Shown here: positions 12,515 to 23,500 of the stretch, piece after piece
Layout of the letters: the number at the start of each line of letters is the position of its first letter
Numbering within the stretch: position 1 is the first letter of the stretch
Source of the DNA: Intoshia linei
Lineage: Eukaryota; Orthonectida; Rhopaluridae
DNA length: 38,995 nt
NCBI GenBank assembly: GCA_001642005.1
Contig: LWCA01000220.1
Coordinates: forward strand, 1-38,995
Reading direction: 5' to 3'
Notes under the pieces: generated by a model
Told to the model about the DNA's origin: nothing
Databases searched by the model: none
The model's input: only the letters and a program-made list of their open reading frames with translations
Made by a program: the position numbers and the translations under genes

Positions 12515-13189
12515 CTGATTGCAGTGCACCAGCCGCATTTGTAGTATGAATGAAAATGGTGCAAATTTTAAATGTTATATTTTTTATATTATTTATGATC
12601 ATATTCTAAGAAACGCCCCTTAAAGTTTGGTTCAAAAAAAATTTCTAAAACCCAAAATTAAACTAAAATATTAATGAAAGTTTTACACATTCTATACGTT
12701 TATATACATTACATATAACTAAAGTCATTTGATTTTAACATTTAACACTTAATTTGTTTAAATTAGCACTTTAATAAAAAATATAAAAAATATATAGAAA
12801 CTATACATTGTATAGTATACAAATAATGACGTTATCAATATAGAAATTTCAGTTTATTTTTTATCAAAGCTTAAAGGGGTAGGTTTCTGAAGATTTTTTT
12901 AAACAAAACTTTTGAAGGGGGAATTTTCATATTATTTTTTTAAGATGAAAATTGAGATTTATTTACTTGAGAAACTTAATATAATCATTAAAATTATAAC
13001 CCTCCCCTTTAAGGTTTGGTAAAAAATATATTCATGACATAATTTTTTAAGAAAATTGAGACTTATTTACTTGCTAGTTATTTACCTAGTATTATCTATT
13101 TTATTTCCATATTATATATTTTTAATATTCAAAACAATTTAAATTTTCTGTGTATTTTTTTATTTTTCTAAAAATAATAATACATAATA

Positions 13190-13850
13190 ATAAATAATGA
13201 TAATAACAAAGTTGTATTACTTTTAGTAATTCGATGTTGTAGTTTTAATTTAAATTTTAAACCAAATGTTTTAAAAATAAGAATATGTAATTATAAAAAT
13301 TGCGTAACAATGAAAAAAATTCCAAAAAAATGAATTATATAGATTTTCACCAAAATTTCTTTATTGGAAATGTGTAGACGCTCAATGCACATTTTTTTTA
13401 AATTGTAGGATCAATATTTACATCTTCAATTTTTATTATAATCGAAATATTTGAAAAGTATTGGTTAATAATATATTAAAAATTAATTTTCACCGGGAAT
13501 GCGTAGATTTCTGGGGTTAAAATTTTGTATGTATATCAACTGGAATAAGCTCTATCAGAAAAATTTATTTTTAATTGTCGGACCTTTTATTATTTCATAT
13601 TTTTGGTTTTAATAAAATATTTCGGAAAACATATATATGAATACTAAAATGCTTTTTTGACCGTGAAGGCGTCACTTATTCAGATTTAAAATTTTTGTGT
13701 ATGTTAACAGGATACAACTGTACCACCTGTAAATTTTTTACATTCTAGGGCTTTTTAATTGAAAAAAAAGGGTAATTTGTGGTTTTGCCTCTGAAGATAC
13801 ATTTTTTTAAATTTAAATGTATGATATTTATGATTTATGATATAAAAATT
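13190..13850 (+). repeat. Dispersed repeat R1, forward copy
   Basis: Same block order as 9850-10945, from TTCGATGTTGTAGTTTTAA to GGTTTTGCCTCTGAAGATAC. It lacks the distal end. Confidence 0.7.
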
Positions 13851-13918
13851 TTTCGTATCGTGCCGATACTTTGTCATGATTCACGACTCTTGAACCCATG
13901 CTATAATTAGAATAACTG

Positions 13919-13940
13919 CATATTATTATTATTATTATTA
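13919..13940. repeat. (ATT)n microsatellite at a splice donor
   Basis: About seven ATT/AAT units lie directly after the exon 1 donor, so on the coding strand the intron starts GTAATAATAATAAT. Length changes here could alter donor strength. Confidence 0.7.
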
Positions 13941-13941
13941 C

Positions 13942-14107
13942 CGTCACTTGATTCTTGGAAAACATCGGAGAAAGAACAAAAAATTAGATAAATGGTGAGG
14001 CCAGTTGTAACAAAAGTATACACTATATTAAATACATGACAGTTTTTGAGACATCTTTTTGATTTATCCTTTGGAGCAGGCTTTCCAATATTGTAATCGT
14101 TAGCCAT
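13942..14107 (-). CDS. Multi-pass membrane protein, exon 1 with start codon
   Basis: 166 nt, from ATG at 14107 to a phase-1 donor (AGT GAC G before GTAATAAT). I chose the second ATG of the frame because its context AAAACCATGGCT is close to the animal consensus; the first (14155) adds 16 residues. It encodes a basic cytosolic-looking head (GKPAPKDKSKRCLKNC), then one membrane segment (about residues 26-46, VYTFVTTGLTIYLIFCSF). Exon 1 (166) plus exon 2 (441) plus exon 3 (1505) makes 2112 nt, exactly 704 codons with stop. The join to exon 2 is an inference from phase, order and membrane character. No exon 1 counterpart is visible in the decayed paralogue. Confidence 0.55.
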
Positions 14108-14445
14108 GGTTTTTATTTCAAACTTATTTATTTTGTGATTATTCAACCATAACACTACTCTTTATTGAAATTGGGCCAAATCCTACTCTAGTAAATTCTA
14201 GTTTTATTTTTAAAAAGTTGTATTTAGTAACAGTGTTGACAAAATGGTTATTTAACTCTATAAAAATGCATTTTAATTGTACGATTTATGTAAAGTTTTG
14301 TTAATTTTATCATGTACACAGTTATAATATATACAAAGTGCAAAGACTTTAGAAATGCTTATAATATGCATATATTTACATATTGAAACAATAACAATAT
14401 TTAAATGCAATTAAATTAAATGTCAACATTTTTTTAAGCGTTCTA

Positions 14446-14471
14446 CAATGTACAATATACATTGTACATTG
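14446..14471. repeat. Inverted repeat, 11-bp arms, 4-nt loop
   Basis: CAATGTACAAT, then ATAC, then ATTGTACATTG. It lies upstream of the membrane-protein gene start. It could be a regulatory hairpin or chance; no further support. Confidence 0.5.
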
Positions 14472-14562
14472 CAATAGTTTATTTTTTAGTTTCACGACCT
14501 TATGATTCAATCCCAATTATAATAATCTTAAGAAACCATATTGCATTTTAAATTACACTAGT

Positions 14563-14800
14563 TTGACTGTTATGTACTACGTACAAAAAGCACCTAGCTC
14601 TGCGGATGGCACATTTTTATTTTACCAAAAAAATAAATTCATATTGAAAATCTAACTTAAAATCATACTATTCACTATTATCAATTTTTTAAAGCAGTGG
14701 TCCCTAAATTTATTTCATATGGAACCATTATATCACATTACTTTTTACTTTAAACTGAATTATTCTATCTTAATTTTTTTTGGTAACATTTGCGTAAAGA
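14563..14800 (+). repeat. Repeat X, copy 1
   Basis: Landmarks in order: TTGACTGTTATGTACTACGT, AAAAGCACCTAGCTCTGC, ACCAAAAAAATAAATT, AATCTAACTTAAAAT, CACTATTATCAAT, GTGGTCCCTAAATTTATTTC, and ATATCACATTACTTTT. The inner AGTGGT(T/C)CC motif is a hAT-type end, so X may be the outer part of a hAT-derived element. It runs straight into R1. Confidence 0.7.
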
Positions 14801-15070
14801 ATTTGTGTGTGTTAACAAGATACAACTGTACCACCTGTAAATTTTTTTTTAATTCTAGGACTGTTTTCATAAAAAAAAAAGTAATTTGTGGTTTTGGCCC
14901 GTAAGATGTGAGTTCGGGACGCTGAAATTTATCTTATTATATGTTCCGGAAAAAACTGTAATTGAAATGTGGACTTTATAAAATTCTAAGACTGGTAGTT
15001 ACTGAAATAAAGTGGAACACACACACAACACAACAAATATTGCGTAGCATCCTTATCCTTACTTATGTGT
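14800..15070 (+). repeat. R1 distal fragment
   Basis: From GTGTGTTAACAAGATACAAC through TTCTAGGACTGTTTTCAT to a GTGGAACACACACACAACAC end, matching 10560-10920 with an internal deletion. Open frames overlapping it are repeat sequence, not genes. Confidence 0.65.
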
Positions 15071-15845
15071 GTGTGTTATTATATCGCAGAGAACCTTATC
15101 TGGATATCTTGAACTTAGTTAGCGTAAGTTACTTTATCAGCGATTATCCCTATTTAATGTTATCAAATGTCGATTTATCTTAATTTTGATAGTTTTTGAA
15201 TTCACAACATCAATCGCAACGTTATTTTAATATTATTCTTTCAATATTGAATTAACAATTGAATAAACAACTATAAAAATATTTGTTTAGCTAAGTTATA
15301 TGCATGAATTTAATAATCAGATTAAATACAAATTTAGACCATTCAAATAACTTATATACCCATAGTTCTGATTGGAATCTTAATGGGGCTTTTCAATATA
15401 TCTATATACATCATGTATCGAAAAACGCTTCTAAAGTTTAAATCACAATATTTTTTATTTGTGCTGACCATATCTGATGTAATTGTTATAATTTAATACA
15501 GAGTATTCCAAATAAGGGACTGAAGGTCAATAATAAAAAATACAGTCAAGGTTATAAAAAATATTGTGGAGCTATTTTTGATTTTCTGGTCCTTCTGTAC
15601 GGTACATTCGAACTTGACTACACTAACTCAAAATTAATAAATTTAGAATAAAGAATTTGTAAAATTTAGCAACGTGGTAAGACGTTAAGACTTTATGGTG
15701 AGACAATTTTAAATTTAAAAATTGCAATATCAAATAACAAATAAGCGTGATAAGTAGAGTAGACAAAAACGAGTAAAGTGATCGAAATAGTCTTTTTAAA
15801 AGTCTTTTACACTAAAATGATTGAAATCTGCTCGTTTTAATAAAT
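15071..15845. other. Gene-free stretch
   Basis: No exon, RNA or transposon end that I can support. Confidence 0.4.
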
Positions 15846-16097
15846 ATGTTGCATGATTGTTCGGAATGTAAAAATGTGTTTATTTTTAAATTTATAGTGC
15901 CCGATTTTTTAAAAAAAACATATATAATATTATGCAACTTTCTAAGATCATCAGAAAACAAATTTTTTGTAATCCGAAATAGAAAATTGCCTTGCAATTT
16001 ATGTAATAGTGACATAAGTTCAAAAGGATCGAATGTAAATCGTCAATTGTTCACATCCAAGCATGTTTTGAGATCAAAAATCGGATCCCAAGTATAA
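15846..16097 (+). pseudogene. Short frame with a zinc-finger-like motif (possible transposase relic)
   Basis: An 83-codon frame with an in-frame stop just upstream. The end reads LPCNLCNSDISSKGSNVNRQ, then LFTSKH. The spacing C-x2-C, about 18 residues, then H resembles BED-type fingers of hAT-derived proteins, but one expected His is replaced by Gln (NRQ where R-H is usual). A second C-x2-C (CSECK) lies at the N-terminus. It is probably a fragment. Chance cannot be excluded. Confidence 0.25.
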
Positions 16098-16179
16098 TCT
16101 TAAAATTCCTTTTTAATCACGTATTATCAGATTGTTCACCCGATTAATTATGGCTTTTTATAAATCCTAACATATGTCC

Positions 16180-16440
16180 TATAATTGTATACAACATAAA
16201 TTCTGGGATAGTTTTTAAATTCATAAGCATTATCATAAATGGTAACCTAAAAAAATAATTTTTCTGTATCAAAACCACAGATTACCCTTTTTTTAAAAAA
16301 TGAAAACAGTCCTAGAATTATAAAAAAATTACAGATGATACAGTTATATACTGTTAACACAAAAAAAATTTCAATCTGACAAAGTGACGTTTTCACGGTC
16401 AAAACGGCACTTTAATATTCATTTTATATTTATTACAACC
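16180..16440 (-). repeat. R1 fragment, reverse
   Basis: Matches about 20220-20460 backwards: ACAACATAAATTCTGGGATA, AGCATTATCATAAATGGTAA, CAGTCCTAGAATTATAA, and TGACGTTTTCACGGTCAAAA. Confidence 0.7.
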
Positions 16441-17228
16441 TTTTGCAATATTGGTAAAATTCGCCTGGAATATGTTTATAAAGTGAAGCCTCCGTTAATT
16501 ATTGGTACATAATTGGTATTTTTAAGTATTATTAAATTGGTACTGAATATATATCATCAAATTGAAAATGACAAAATAGGTTTTTATAATTTTATTTTTT
16601 CTGGAATTTATGCTATTTTGACAAAATTTAGGATTGGACTGTTTTTACATTATTTTTAATATTATACACATTCTGTCTAATAAATTAAAAAATTGAGATA
16701 ACAATTGTTTTTAAAATTCTTTACGCAAATTTTAACAGACAAAATTAAGATGGAATTACCAGAAAAATTTACCGTAAAATGTCCGGTGTTTTATGGAACA
16801 CTAGATTTAATACAATATAGTGACTAAGTTATATCATGCTTCGTTATTATAAAGATGAAATTTGGTAAATTAAATTCTCCGCTTCTTTATGGAATTGACA
16901 TATTTTTATTTTCATAATTAATTATATATACAATTAACGGTTGATAATAACTGAAAAAACATGTAAAAAAATGCATGTTTTGAAATAATATTAAAGTTGA
17001 TTCAATAAAATGAATTTAATTTTTTAGTCTAATGATTAAACTCCAGATGAATTGTAGTATCAGCCAAAAAAAGTACTTGAAAATAAGTGCACAGTTAATA
17101 GTTATGAGTCGATAAATATAATTGTTCCATTAATGGAACAATGGTAACATTGAGTAGTACAAAAATATCATTGTAGGAAAAAACCAAAATTTTAAATTTA
17201 ATTTGAATTAATTTGTAAATCTAAATAT
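16441..17228. other. Gene-free stretch, 3-prime side of the decayed paralogue
   Basis: A 25-codon frame at 16750-16827 (MELPEKFTVKCPVFYG...) is too short to support. Nothing else is seen. Confidence 0.4.
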
Positions 17229-18729
17229 TTATTTAATCATTAAAATATCTTTATCTTTATCTTGATCATGTTTACTTTGATTATCATAAATACATCTATA
17301 ATATTTTTCAATGGAAAGAATCAATATGTTTGTAATAACATTTAAAGTTTTTTCGTCCATATCAATAGAAAAAATTTGAGTTAAATTTAGATCATTTTCA
17401 ATCAACATGTTTTGAATAATTTCCAAAATAATTTCCTTGTCTTGAAACATAATTAAACTATCAAGACATATGACCCGTAGCACAATCGCAGAATTTAAAA
17501 AAATTAAAAATTTCAAAAATTTGTTAAATATACTTGGTATATTTGGTTTTCGACATTGAAAAAGAATTACTCGTCAAAATATCTAATGTTTTCAATTTTA
17601 GTTCATCATTTTCGATTGAAGAAAAGATTTGAAGTTGATTTTTTCCGTTTATTGTAACAATCCATTTGGTTTTCAAGATGAATATCATTGCAATAAGTAA
17701 AACTATTATCAAATGAACGATATCAAAAATAAAAGAAAATAAGTGCATATTAAATATAAAATTTTCATTTTGATTGGTGTATTCCAGATTAATTGGATTA
17801 TTGACACTATAATTTAAATTTAGAATCAATATATACAATTCAGTTAAATTATTGAAATGAATATTATAGAATACAAAAATTTTTGATATAATAAATATCA
17901 CTAAAAAGAAGAGACCCGTATAATGATACATGTAAGGACTCTTTAAAAAAATTGATAATAATGCCATAATATAGTTTTTAATTGGTGTGTAGATTTTAGG
18001 ACCTCTGGGTACATGTCTAGCAGATTTTGGATACATTTTTTTGAATGGTTTAATTTTCGTAAAGTTTTTTCGACTATCAATCACCACTGTATTAGTTAAT
18101 ATTATAGAATTTAGATAATTCCCTTTATCATTCAAGGTAACATTGCTACTAGTTAAAATTTTACTCAGTTGTGGGTTCATTTTAATTTCCTCAGATACAT
18201 TTTGTAGAATTATGTGGCCAATGTAGAATAAGATTAAGGAGTGAATAATATACAATGACAGTACACTAAATGTGTAGAATGTAAGAAAATTTGAGATATA
18301 ATTGTTTAATTTTGATATTTTTTAGAGTGAGTTTGTATAATCTTTTAAATGTATTTGATGTATCAAATCTGAAACAGGTGTACCGTTTTCAGTCAAATTG
18401 TGTAAATTGAATATTTTTAGTTTCGTTTCATCAGTTTTTATTATATTTAAATACGAATTTATTGTTGAATATATAGATGGAAATAGTATTAATGATACTG
18501 TACTGTTTAGCAATAATGACACACTTTCAATTAATAGTATTAATTTTAAGTATATTGATGTTTTAGAAAATTGCACAGCACAGCGTGGACAAATTAGCCA
18601 TTTTTAATTGGTGTGAATTTTTTGTCGTGTTAAATGTCATTTGGATGGATTTTTCGTTTTGGTTCCATGAAACATCCTCAAATGTTGTACCAATTGGTAT
18701 TATTGACTTCAAAATCTTTATAATGTATT
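17229..18729 (-). pseudogene. Decayed paralogue of membrane-protein exon 3
   Basis: Collinear with 9111-7607 over nearly its whole length. Matching pairs include TSIYLKLILLIESVSLL / TSIIIRTVLFIESISLL, IIHSLILFYIGHII / LIHSILIFYINHII, SPYMYH / SRYMYH, ILKTKW / IYKTKW, and IENDELKLK / IENDELKIK. The acceptor is intact (AACAATTTTTAG before 18729, phase 1). There are three breaks: a frameshift near 18570-18580 (after CCAIF), an in-frame TAA at 18324-18322, and a frame change plus degraded stretch near 17516-17526 (after YTKYI). The frame ends at 17229. The long intact blocks between the breaks suggest rather recent loss of function. A sequencing error could explain one break but hardly all three. 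Confidence 0.75.
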
Positions 18730-18784
18730 CTAAAAATTGTTAAAAAATAAATTAAAATAAAATTTTTTTAAAATGTAATTCTAA

Positions 18785-19395
18785 CCAGTTGACTATTATG
18801 TACTACATACAAATAGCACCTAGCTCTACCGATATCACATTTTTATTATACCAAAAAAATTAATTTGAAAATCTAACTTAACCCGAATACTCCCAGACAA
18901 TTTTTTCAAATTTTTTGGCTTCGATTTTTACAAAAATTTGGGAAGTTATATTCATCATATGGTATTCATTAAATTCAGTTATCACAACTATAACATAAAA
19001 AAATATAAAAAATTTTTTCAGTGATTTTTTTTTGCTTTGAAAAATCATTTTGGCCCACTGTAAGTGACACAGGAGGCTAATCGGTGAAAACTTATAACTA
19101 ATATACTCGAATGTTATATAATATACTAATTAATTTAATTTTTCATATTTAATTAACTTTGTTTCAATTTGATACGTGTTTTTAAAATTGTAATGTTGTG
19201 TGACCATATGGTCACACTGGGAGTATTCGGGTTAAAAATCCTACTATTCACTATTATCAATCCTTTAATGGAGTGGTTCCCAAACTTATTTCATGTGGAT
19301 CCGTCATATCACATTACATTTTAATTTAAAGTGAATTATTCCATCTTAATTTTGTATTGTTAACATTTGTGTAAAGAATTTTAAAAACAATTGTT
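18785..19395 (+). repeat. Repeat X, copy 2, split by a piggyBac MITE
   Basis: Left part 18785-18881 and right part 19232-19395 together match copy 1. The sequence AATCTAACTTAAAAATCCTAC is restored when the insert is removed, so copies 1 and 3 serve as empty-site references. Confidence 0.8.
18882..19231. mobile_element. piggyBac-type MITE (350 bp) in TTAA
   Basis: Perfect 15-bp terminal inverted repeats, CCCGAATACTCCCAG and CTGGGAGTATTCGGG, flanked by TTAA on both sides (18878-18881 and 19232-19235). The CCC...GGG ends and TTAA target are hallmarks of piggyBac. There is no transposase frame, so movement would depend on an enzyme supplied elsewhere. The perfect termini suggest a fairly young insertion. 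Confidence 0.9.
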
Positions 19396-19549
19396 ACTCT
19401 ATTTTTTTAATTTTTAGACAGTATGCGCATACTCTTAAAAATAAACAATCTTAAAAATTGTTATAAATAGCTTAAATTACAGAAAAAATAAAATTGTAAA
19501 TAAACCTGTTTACTCAGTATCTGCTTTCTATGAGTAAAACATTGATTTT

Positions 19550-20800
19550 GTATCAATAATAATGAACGGAATCAGCACTTTAGAAACATATTCTAGATGA
19601 ATTTTACTAATATTACAAAGCATTGTAATATATATAAAAATGATAATCACAAAGCTGTACTTTTACTAATTCGTTGTTGTAGTTTTAATTTAAATTTTAA
19701 ATAAAATGTTTTGAAAATGAGAATTTGAGAATGAAAAATTGCGTAGAAATGACAAAAAATACGAAATAATAAATTATATAGATATATTATATATATTATA
19801 TTATATTATATTATATTATATTATATATATTATATTTCCACTCATATATTCTTGATTGAAAAAGTATTCAATACATATTTATNATTATATATATTATATT
19901 TCCACTCATATATTCTTGATTGAAAAAGTATTCAATACATATTTATTTTGAAATTGTAGTATGATTATTTACTTTTTTATTTTTAATTTTACTTCAACAT
20001 TTGCAAAATATTGGTTGATGGTTGAATAATAAATTAAAAATTATTTTTCACCGGGAATGCATAGACTTCTGGGGTTGAAATTTTGTATTTATATCAACTC
20101 TATTAAAGCTCTATCCAAAAAAGCTCTATCAGAAGAATCTTATTTTAATTGTAGGACCATTAATTATATCAATTTTTTTGTTTTAATAAAATAGTTTCGA
20201 AATAAAAAAAAATGAATATTAAAGTACTTTTTTGACCATGAAGGCGTCACTTCATCAGATTGAAATTTTTTGTGTGAGTTAACTGGATATAACTGTATCA
20301 TCTATAATTTTTTAAAAATTCTAGGGCTGTTTCATTTTTAAAAAAAATGTAATCTGGGTTTTTCATTGTGAAAATTACATTTTTTGAGGTACCATTTATG
20401 ATAATGCTTATGAATTTAAAACCCATCCCAGAATTTATGTTGTATAAAATTCTAGGACTTTCTTAATTTAAAAAAAAAGTAATTTGGGGTTTTGGCTGTG
20501 ACAATGTAAGATTTTGAAATTGAAAGTTATCATTATATTGATGAATTTAAAAATTTTTATTAGAATGTGTATTTTTTATAATTCTAGGACGGATTTGAAT
20601 TTAAAAACAAAGTATAATTAGGGTTTTTAACCTTGAAAGACTCAATTTCTGAAATTGAAATTTTCGATAAAACATCACTCTGGAAAAACTGTTATAAAAA
20701 TATAGAATTTGTAAAACTCGACTCCTCTTACTTTCCTAAATAAACTGGAACAAGAAATAAACAGATGTACATTTTTAACCATTTTACTTTATATAAGTAA
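19550..20800 (+). repeat. Dispersed repeat R1, longest forward copy
   Basis: Runs from GGAATCAGCACTTTAGAAAC to an end at TTTTACTTTATATAAGTAAG. It holds several tandem sub-blocks with TTCTAGG(G/A)CTG motifs at about 20320, 20450 and 20585. A TA-rich microsatellite and an assembly N interrupt it at 19785-19946. Confidence 0.7.
19819..19946. repeat. Duplicated 63-bp block around a single N
   Basis: The block running from ATTATATATATTATATTTCC to CAATACATATTTAT occurs twice, at about 19819-19882 and 19884-19946, separated only by the N at 19883. A (TATAT)n run lies just before it (about 19785-19825). Confidence 0.85.
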
Positions 20801-20811
20801 GGAGTCCTTAG

Positions 20812-21010
20812 TAGGTTGCCTATTATGTACTACGTCCAATCAACACCCAGCTCTGCTGAGAAGAAGCAGGGAAATTTTTATTCTACCAAAAAAATAAATT
20901 TAGTAAGAAAATCTAAATTAAAAATGCTACTCTTCAATATTATCAATCCTTTAAAGGAGTGGCTACCAAACTTGTTTCACGTGGACCCGTCATTGACAAT
21001 GACCTACGGT
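20812..21010 (+). repeat. Repeat X, copy 3
   Basis: From TTGCCTATTATGTACTACGT through ACACCCAGCTCTGC and ACCAAAAAAATAAATT to GTGGCTACCAAACTTGTTTC. More diverged than copies 1 and 2. It ends about 60 bp from the donor of the decayed exon 2. Confidence 0.65.
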
Positions 21011-21069
21011 ATTTAGGTTACTAATAAACTCTGATCTAAAAATAAATAATATAAAAGTAATAATAGTAC

Positions 21070-21733
21070 CCAATGAGAAATAATCCGGAAAAACCAATAA
21101 AGAAGCAATTAACACATAAATCATATTAGCATAAGGAAGCATATAATTGATCATAAATGTTAAATATTGAGTGAAAGAAATTATGCATTTTTTCAAAATA
21201 TCAGCATCAAAGTTTTCATGGATAAAATGATTATTTGGTGCAAGGTATATTTTTGCTGGTTCAGTAGTCAAATTTTTAGGTATTAACTTATAAATTTGAG
21301 TTTTTAATAATTTTGTAATTGTATACATCAACGTTTTGCTAATTTCCTTGTTTACATTTGGACATACATTTGTCACCAATATGACATTGAGTATATTAAT
21401 TATCAATAACATTGTGCATAGTACTGTACAAACGTATTTCGTATTTGTAATGTTCAACGACGAATCTAAACTGCAAGTTATATTTAAATTAATAATTTAC
21501 AATTAAAAATCTGGAAATCCCTTGAATTTGGAGACCCTAGCGACCTTCTTGATCACAAATACCCGGAAATTGAATGATAAGGCTTTAAAATTAACAAATA
21601 CAAAGTGTAATATAAAAATAGAAATAAATACTGTTCAATTGATATGCATTAATTTCTTGAAAAGATTTACAGATGAGGTAAATGGATGTGCAAATTGTGA
21701 TGGTTGTGTATGCCACGAAAAATATGCTTCAAT
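21070..21733 (-). pseudogene. Decayed paralogue of membrane-protein exon 2
   Basis: The donor TCA TTG G before GTACTA (exon end 21070) aligns with the intact exon 2 donor at 12074. The frame 21457-21070 matches exon 2: MLPYANMIYVLIASLLVFPDYF / LLPHANVIHVIIACLLIFPEAF, and TKLLKTQIYKLIPK / TQLFESQIYKFTTK. The similarity can be followed upstream past TGC AGT TTA GAT, then stops in that frame (TAA near 21500). A further related patch lies at about 21640-21730 (EAYFSWHTQ..., ending KKLMHIN then a stop), resembling the TIFIHTTN region upstream of exon 2. It lies upstream of 17229-18729 in the order expected for one duplicated gene. Confidence 0.65.
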
Positions 21734-21739
21734 TTTTTA

Positions 21740-22739
21740 AGTATTTTACGAATATCTTGTCATTTTCGTCGTCCGGTATTTCTACATAATTCATGCTGTA
21801 TGGGTTTATTATTTAATAGTTTGTAATAACTTAAGAGTTCAATTTAAAATAAGATTGTCTATTGTTATTTCTTCATCTTTTACAATTTTAAAAATAAGAC
21901 TTTTTTGTACATCAAAAATGGACCATTTTTAACTACTGTAAGCATTAAATAAAATCAATTTGCTCTAATTTAACCTAATCCTTTTACAACCTGATTTGTA
22001 TAATAATACCAGTCACGTAAATGTTAAAATGTACCACCAAGTGTATGTCAGATTAAATCTCATTTAATCATCTTTAAAGTAAAATTTAGTTAAATCTTAA
22101 GTTTAAGTTTAAGTTTGTAGTCAATAAATTAATTTTCAGCGAAAGTTAAAATTTCAGTGTTTAAAAATTTAAACGCAACGTAATTGAATGCATTAGAAAC
22201 ATAAGTACTACCGCTCTGGTAATGGGAAAAGTCGTTCAATATTAATTAGTATCCGTGAAGTAATACTACGTATAAATTGATTTAATTTAAAAAGCCTAGA
22301 CTATTGCAATATAAAAAAAGATACAAGTGTACAATGACAAAAAAACAACCTACAATATTGTTAAAATATTGTTAATATAAATTAATGTAAAAAATTGTGA
22401 ATATATACTATAGTTATTAACTACGAAAAATAATATTAAATTCAATTTAGAACTATAGTTGGAAATACGCGCAATTTTTAATTTATAAATTTATATTTTA
22501 CATTTGATTAACGTTAATGACCAATAAACGTAAAAGAAGTTCCGTAATATAATGAATGTTTAAAATTAGTCATTTATTTAGATTTTAAAATCTAGCAGTA
22601 TATACCAGCCATTTTCTGGTAAATTGGCGAAACAAGTCAGCTTTGCGGAGACATGTCATGTTTTGTATGCTTTAAAATTATTTATTGGGATATTTCATAT
22701 TATTGTATTGTTCCCTAACTTTTCTTGGTAAGTTTTAGT
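21740..22739. other. Gene-free stretch
   Basis: Where an exon 1 counterpart of the decayed paralogue would be expected on the minus strand, I find none. No other feature can be supported. Confidence 0.4.
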
Positions 22740-22741
22740 AT

Positions 22742-22925
22742 GAACTAGATTGACTGTTATGTATTTTGTACAAACAGCACCTAGCTCTTGAGAGGGCGGT
22801 CTTTTTTAATTCTACCAAAAAAATAAATTTAATAATAAAATCTTAATTATAAATGCTACTATTATCTACTATCAATCATTTAAACTTTAAAGGCCTTTCA
22901 ATTTTACATTAGTAAAGGATTTGGA
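22742..22925 (+). repeat. Repeat X, copy 4
   Basis: ACTAGATTGACTGTTATGTA, ACAGCACCTAGCTCTTG, ACCAAAAAAATAAATTTAAT, and TACTATCAATCATTTAAA. It starts with the same ACTAG(T/A)TTGACTG as copy 1 and, like copy 1, lies upstream of the membrane-gene copy. Confidence 0.65.
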
Positions 22926-23356
22926 TTTGACAGAATTGGTAGAAAAAATTTTAATTAGAAGAAACTGATTTTAAAAATTGTGTAAATTTTTTAGCAAATG
23001 TGTTGTACTACAATATCTTTTATGGCAGCGGTTCCCAAATGGGGCTAATTTATTTATATTATTTATAGAAATTATTTTAGGAATAACAGCTCGTCTGATA
23101 CTATGACTCGTAAATTATAGATATTTTTTAAATTCCCAAAAATAATTGAAAATATAAATTAATTTGTAACAATATACTTAATTTTTTAGGTATTTACGTC
23201 TATTTGGTATTTTCTGTGATTTTAGGGTTGCATATTAAATATATGTACGTCCCCATTTCATCAGTTCAATGATTAACGATTTTTGAGATATCCATTTTTG
23301 ATCAAGTAGAGTTTTAACAATTTTATATTTTGTATGTTATATTCGTCATTCTATAT

Positions 23357-23475
23357 CATGTGTTCTTAATTTGGGGTGCCAGAAAATTTTTGGATAAAAA
23401 TCATTTTATAGCTATATTTTTTAATCTTGAATTAAGTTTCCAAATAAATTAAAGACAAAAGGTTAAGAACTCATG
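23357..23475. mobile_element. hAT-like MITE (119 bp)
   Basis: Inverted ends CATGTGTTCTTAA and TTAAGAACTCATG. The flanking 8-mers ttctatat and ttctatgc agree at 6 of 8 positions, as expected for an aged hAT target duplication. Confidence 0.6.
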
Positions 23476-23500
23476 TTCTATGCTAAGATGGTCCAAACAT

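Larger units (their letters stand above)
12515..13941 (-). other. Intron 1 of the membrane-protein gene
   Basis: It holds a forward R1 copy and a diverged short duplication (GAAAATTGAGATTTATTTACTTG-like blocks about 90 bp apart, near 12950 and 13040). I see no additional exon in phase. Confidence 0.4.

Noticed and set aside
16750-16827. 25-codon frame MELPEKFTVKCPVFYG...
   Set aside because: Too short, with no splice partner and no similarity to anything else in the window.
21522-21740. Plus-strand frame with a Cys-rich end (GCANCDGCVCHEKY)
   Set aside because: It lies opposite the decayed exon 2 paralogue and is explained as its antisense shadow.
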